Source: Rhizobium rhizoryzae (lineage in GTDB: Bacteria > Pseudomonadota > Alphaproteobacteria > Rhizobiales > Rhizobiaceae). From it: a stretch of 64,000 nt of DNA. Positions 62,054 through 64,000 of the stretch are shown here, in pieces; positions within the stretch are counted from its first letter, which is position 1; each line of letters starts with the position of its first letter. Under the pieces are notes generated by a model. It was given only the letters and a program-made list of their open reading frames with translations. It made no database searches and was not told the origin of the DNA. The stretch covers positions 744,001 to 808,000 of the forward strand of contig NZ_CP049249.1 of NCBI RefSeq assembly GCF_011046895.1, in the 5' to 3' direction. A program made the position numbers and the translations under genes.

Positions 62054-62953
62054 ATGAACGACTATAAAGCGCTGCGTACCTTTCTCCTTGCGGCGGAGAA
62101 GCGCAATTTTGCCCAGGTTGCGCGGGAACTCGACATGACGCCTGCAGCAGTCACCCGCGCCATTGCCGCGCTTGAGGCAGAGCTTGGCGTTCAGCTCTTC
62201 GTGCGCACCACGCGGCAGGTATCCCTGACGACCGATGGCGCGATCTTCGCGGCGCAGATACAGCCGGCGGTCAAGACGCTCGAGGATGCGCGGCGCGAGG
62301 TGATGAATGCGCACAAGGCGGAGGAAGGACGTCTGAGGATCAGTGCGCCGACATGGTTCGGCAAGGTCGTGCTACCGCCGATCCTGTCCAGCTTCAAGGC
62401 AAAATATCCGAAGATGTGCTTCGAGATCTCCCTCTCGGACGGGCTCGTCAACATCGTTGATGACGACTATGACCTCGCAATCCGCATCTCGTCGCAGCCT
62501 TCCGACAAGTTTACGATCTGGCGGAAAATCCGTGCCGTGCCGCGCATTCTGGTTGCAGCACCCGGCAGCCGCTTCGTTGACATGTCGCACCCGAATGAAC
62601 TGACACCAGACGACTGCCTGGCCTATAGCGGGGAAAGCCGGAGGGAAAACTGGGTTCTGTCGGACGGCGGCTCCAGCATTGCCATTTCTGCCGGACGGGC
62701 ATTCAGTGCCAATAGCGGCGAGGTGCTGGCAGACATGGCCGCAGATGGTGCAGGTGTCGCCTTGCTTCCGGGGTTCAATATCGCAGAGCATATCCGCAGC
62801 GGACGACTCGTGCATGTCTTCAAGGGTTGGGCGCCCCCGGATCTGTGGCTAACCCTGTACTACCCGCCTTATCAGGCTCTGCCGCCGCGTATCGCCTCCT
62901 TCTCCAAATTCTTCGAGGAGCAGGTGGCGGCGCATATGGTCATGCTGGACTGA
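62054..62953 (+). CDS. LysR family transcriptional regulator
   Basis: A 299-residue LysR-type regulator. The N-terminal winged helix (1-60) reads DYKALRTFLLAAEKRNFAQVARELDMTPAAVTRAIAALEAELGVQLFVRTTRQVSLT. The effector-binding domain follows from about residue 90 (GRLRISAPTWFGKVVLPPILSSF). It is of the CrgA/AphB-like type that usually activates a divergent operon. Here that is the isochorismatase-XapX-amidohydrolase set, with an inverted repeat between. It ends overlapping the convergent ChaC-like gene by 14 bases. Confidence 0.93.
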   Translation: MNDYKALRTFLLAAEKRNFAQVARELDMTPAAVTRAIAALEAELGVQLFVRTTRQVSLTTDGAIFAAQIQPAVKTLEDARREVMNAHKAEEGRLRISAPTWFGKVVLPPILSSFKAKYPKMCFEISLSDGLVNIVDDDYDLAIRISSQPSDKFTIWRKIRAVPRILVAAPGSRFVDMSHPNELTPDDCLAYSGESRRENWVLSDGGSSIAISAGRAFSANSGEVLADMAADGAGVALLPGFNIAEHIRSGRLVHVFKGWAPPDLWLTLYYPPYQALPPRIASFSKFFEEQVAAHMVMLD

Positions 62954-63671
62954 TAGGCGACGGGAGAGCTTCAAGCTTTGCCGCAACAAGTTTCTGCAAC
63001 TGCCAAAGATTCGCGTCGAAGATTTGCCGTTCCGCAAGATCAACAACGGTGCGATGCAGATACTGCGCGCAGGATCCCGCAGGTCCACAGGCCTGGGCGA
63101 TCAACCCGGCTGCTTCCTCGAGAGGCACATGCTCCGTCAGGGCCGACTGCCTGGGGCAGGCCCAGAAAGCCAATGCGCGACGGTTTCCTGTTCCAGTCCT
63201 GACCGTGATCCAACGGACCATGTCGCAGACTTCGGCATACCGGATTTCCCGCGCCAATAGCTTGCGCAGATCTTGGCTCTGCGTTGCATGAGGGAGTTTG
63301 AGGATAAGACCGGAACAGCTTCCCCCTTGCTGGAGAGCAAGCATCAGGCCCGGAGCGTCCGAGGTGGCACGAAGCCGTTCGATCCTCAGCGAGAATGCGC
63401 GGTGCCAGCCGAAGGCGACGGCATCGTCTGTTGCCGCAATCTCAAATCCGGGATTCCACATCAGTGAACCGTAGGCGAAGACCCAGATCTCCTCACCGCG
63501 CGCTTCTGTCTCGATACGCTGCACCAGGCCGTCGAGCTGATCAGACGAGATAGGCGTCCAATTTGGCTCCGGGCCTTCCTCTTCGACAGTCCTGAGCGTC
63601 CTGGCAACGAGGTCTGAGGTCAGATGCAAATTCGTTGGCGATCTCATTGTCGCGAAGGATGTTCTGGGCAT
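62940..63671 (-). CDS. ChaC-like gamma-glutamylcyclotransferase
   Basis: A 243-residue protein of the ChaC/GGCT fold. The substrate loop IWVFAYGSLMWNPGFE (near residue 62), AFGWHRAFSLRIERLRATSDAPGLMLAL and the late WITVRTGTGNRRALAFWACPRQSA are diagnostic. ChaC releases 5-oxoproline from glutathione or gamma-glutamyl peptides. It is interesting that this window also holds a 5-oxoprolinase operon, but 50 kb away. AGG lies 8 bases before the ATG. It shares a 14-base overlap with the lysR-type gene end. Confidence 0.88.
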   Translation of the reverse strand: MPRTSFATMRSPTNLHLTSDLVARTLRTVEEEGPEPNWTPISSDQLDGLVQRIETEARGEEIWVFAYGSLMWNPGFEIAATDDAVAFGWHRAFSLRIERLRATSDAPGLMLALQQGGSCSGLILKLPHATQSQDLRKLLAREIRYAEVCDMVRWITVRTGTGNRRALAFWACPRQSALTEHVPLEEAAGLIAQACGPAGSCAQYLHRTVVDLAERQIFDANLWQLQKLVAAKLEALPSPISPA

Positions 63672-63743
63672 TGTGAAAACCTGTTCTGGTAGGAGCGCCG
63701 CCGAAGCGCATGTGCTTCGGCGGCTCTTGGTGCAGCGGCTGTG

Positions 63744-64000
63744 TTATGACGCTGCCTTGACATCGATCACTGCTCGAAAGCTGATCTCAACGATCTGTTG
63801 GGGGAAGGCCAGTGCGCTCACGCCGATCAGGTTGCTGGCAACCGGCGGCCTGTCTGTGCCGTACATCTCCTTGCGGACCTTTGATCCGGCAGCGAAGGCG
63901 CTCGGTACGTCAAGGACGAAAAGCGTCTCTTCCACAACGTCATCAAGAGTAGCGCCGAATTCTGCGAGGAGCTTCTTGGCGTTGACGTATGTCTGGCGGA
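63744..64000 (-). CDS. RidA family protein, C-terminal part (truncated by window edge)
   Basis: The open frame enters from the right edge and ends at 63744, so about the last 85 residues are seen. RQTYVNAKKLLAEFGATLDDVVEETLFVLDVPSAFAAGSKVRKEMYGTDRPPVASNLIGVSALAFPQQIVEISFRAVIDV is typical of the RidA/YjgF/UK114 family, which deaminates reactive enamine and imine intermediates. The GTG at 63935 is internal. Its start is outside the window. It may share a transcript with the ChaC-like gene 72 bases downstream. Confidence 0.88.
   Translation of the reverse strand, partial: RQTYVNAKKLLAEFGATLDDVVEETLFVLDVPSAFAAGSKVRKEMYGTDRPPVASNLIGVSALAFPQQIVEISFRAVIDVKAAS

Overview
The window looks like a chromosome or large-replicon segment of a Rhizobiaceae alphaproteobacterium (Rhizobium/Agrobacterium group). 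The grounds are the moderately high GC, dense operons with ATGA start/stop overlaps, and protein types typical of rhizobia: several RbsABC-type sugar importer parts, OhrR/Ohr, SolA-like oxidase and MocR/LysE pairs. Species assignment is inference. No tRNA, rRNA, CRISPR array, insertion sequence or prophage was recognised.

Layout. 1-6.8 kb: end of one RND efflux pump, then a TetR regulator divergent from a complete RND system with two different adaptor lipoproteins (TriABC-like arrangement). 7.0-13.3 kb: a 5-oxoproline operon (NRAMP-related transporter, PxpA, DUF1445, PxpB-PxpC fusion, biotin carboxylase-BCCP fusion). 13.3-20 kb: purU, a divergent ohr/ohrR pair with two visible operators, a phosphopantetheinyl transferase, small proteins, agmatinase and glutaminase. 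20-29.2 kb: succinate-semialdehyde dehydrogenase, an HD-GYP phosphodiesterase, a GH2 glycosidase, SolA-like oxidase, PatB-like C-S lyase, a DapA-like aldolase and a MarR regulator with an 18-bp palindrome.

29.2-33.1 kb is a bufferin-type locus: precursor BufA1, MNIO enzyme BufB1, partner BufC1, DoxX protein BufD1, then an ECF sigma factor and its NrsF-like anti-sigma. A SigF-like promoter (GTAACG-N16-CGAA) lies upstream of the precursor gene. By homology to the Caulobacter system this should be a copper-responsive, copper-binding RiPP pathway.

33.2-46.7 kb is the most unusual part: an apparently orphan NRPS cluster. It has a stand-alone adenylation enzyme, two paralogous SyrP-like dioxygenases, and a 2144-residue NRPS with a degenerate condensation domain, an adenylation domain interrupted by an FkbM-type methyltransferase, two near-identical carrier domains, an intact condensation domain, a third carrier-like domain and a thioesterase with Cys in place of Ser. 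A small tautomerase and a formyltransferase follow. A MocR regulator and a LysE exporter lie divergently upstream. No TonB receptor or classical siderophore genes are present. The required phosphopantetheinyl transferase may be the one at 15.7 kb.

46.7-56.5 kb: a DeoR regulator, a complete ribose-type ABC importer with a DUF2291 lipoprotein and, divergently, isomerase, split transketolase and FGGY kinase genes. This combination matches the published transketolase route for the plant sugar D-apiose. 56.5-64 kb: an MFS/DoxX pair, an operon of isochorismatase-type hydrolase, XapX protein and Tat-exported amidohydrolase opposite a LysR regulator, then a ChaC-like protein and the end of a RidA family gene.
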